Below are positions 5,291 to 5,480 of a stretch of 5,480 nucleotides of DNA, one piece after another (positions within the stretch are counted from its first letter, which is position 1; every line of letters starts with the position of its first letter). The stretch is taken from assembly GCA_021795795.1 (NCBI GenBank), contig JAJYPA010000545.1, positions 1-5,480 of the forward strand, in the 5' to 3' direction. Made by a program: the position numbers and the translations under genes. The DNA is from Pseudomonadota bacterium. Lineage in GTDB: Bacteria > Pseudomonadota > Gammaproteobacteria > Halothiobacillales > Halothiobacillaceae. The notes beneath the pieces were generated by a model. It was not told the DNA's origin and did not search any database. It saw only the letters and a list, made by a program, of their open reading frames with translations.

Positions 5291-5323
5291 TACGATATGC
5301 CCATCATCGTACATATATGTACG
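5291..5323. promoter_or_regulatory. Palindromes upstream of hicAB, candidate operators
   Basis: CGTACATATATGTACG (5308-5323) is a perfect 16-base palindrome. It overlaps a second inverted repeat, TACGAT (5291-5296) and ATCGTA (5306-5311) around 9 bases. Both are 19-51 bases upstream of the hicA start at 5272, where HicB-type antitoxins bind to repress their promoter. A clear -35/-10 pair could not be fixed. Confidence 0.6.
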
Positions 5324-5353
5324 TCGCGCAAGCATCCCGCCTTACCCAAAAAC

Positions 5354-5477
5354 TCCACAACCCTGTGGACGGTTCGTTACCGCGTAACGACCAGCCAACG
5401 CACGTGCAAGTTTACCGACCACAACCCCGCCTGCCACCCGACCCCTTGTTGGGGTCTCCGTTGGCGGGGCTTCGGCC
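5354..5477. repeat. Gene-free cluster of stem-loops at the right edge
   Basis: Several perfect inverted repeats lie within about 125 bases. TCCACA/TGTGGA (5354-5369) has a 4-base loop. TCGTTAC/GTAACGA (5374-5390) has a 3-base loop. An outer CCCCGCC (5425-5431)/GGCGGGG (5463-5469) encloses GACCCC/GGGGTC (5440-5456). GGC-TTCG-GCC (5468-5477) is a stable UUCG-type tetraloop. No gene, T-run terminator or recognisable nick site was found. An origin-related, transfer-related or RNA role is possible. Confidence 0.5.
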
Positions 5478-5480
5478 AGA

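Overview
The window looks like a junction between a decaying accessory region and a small replicon of ColE2 type from a proteobacterium. I cannot name the genus. The mixed base composition, ColE2-type primase, VapB, HicAB and Fic would fit a beta-, gamma- or acidithiobacillia-like host, but no universally conserved host gene is present to settle it.

Left part (1-2113). A VapB-type antitoxin on the minus strand runs off the left edge, with an inverted-repeat operator candidate just upstream of it. Next come two broken minus-strand genes lying head to tail. One is a VapC-like PIN toxin of 63 residues that keeps only its N-terminal half. The other is a frameshifted remnant of a phospholipase-D-like (HKD) protein. 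A complete Fic-domain protein follows on the plus strand, then about 350 bases with no convincing gene.

Junction (2114-2600). A 3' fragment of a tRNA-Ser(CGA) gene lies on the minus strand. It has its CCA end, T arm, variable arm and anticodon loop but no 5' half, which is the usual scar left where an integrative element uses a tRNA 3' end as its attachment site. In that reading the element lies to the right. Helically phased short repeats follow, then a good promoter and a leader with two hairpins.

Replicon (2598-4510). A helix-turn-helix protein gene overlaps the start of a replicase/primase gene by 11 bases, so the two are probably translationally coupled. The primase frame stops early, but a clear helix-turn-helix tail lies in another frame and ends at 4433. 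Restoring one base near 4284 would give a protein of about 400 residues. A few bases after that second stop is a sequence that resembles, from memory, the ColE2/ColE3 replication origin, followed by competing GC-rich hairpins.

Right part (4605-5480). A HicA-HicB toxin-antitoxin operon on the minus strand has palindromes upstream that could be HicB operators. The last 130 bases hold no gene and several stem-loops.

Together, 2114-5480 reads as one end of an integrated plasmid: attachment site, copy-control leader, regulator plus primase, origin and an addiction module. The apparent frameshift in the primase may mean autonomous replication has been lost after integration.
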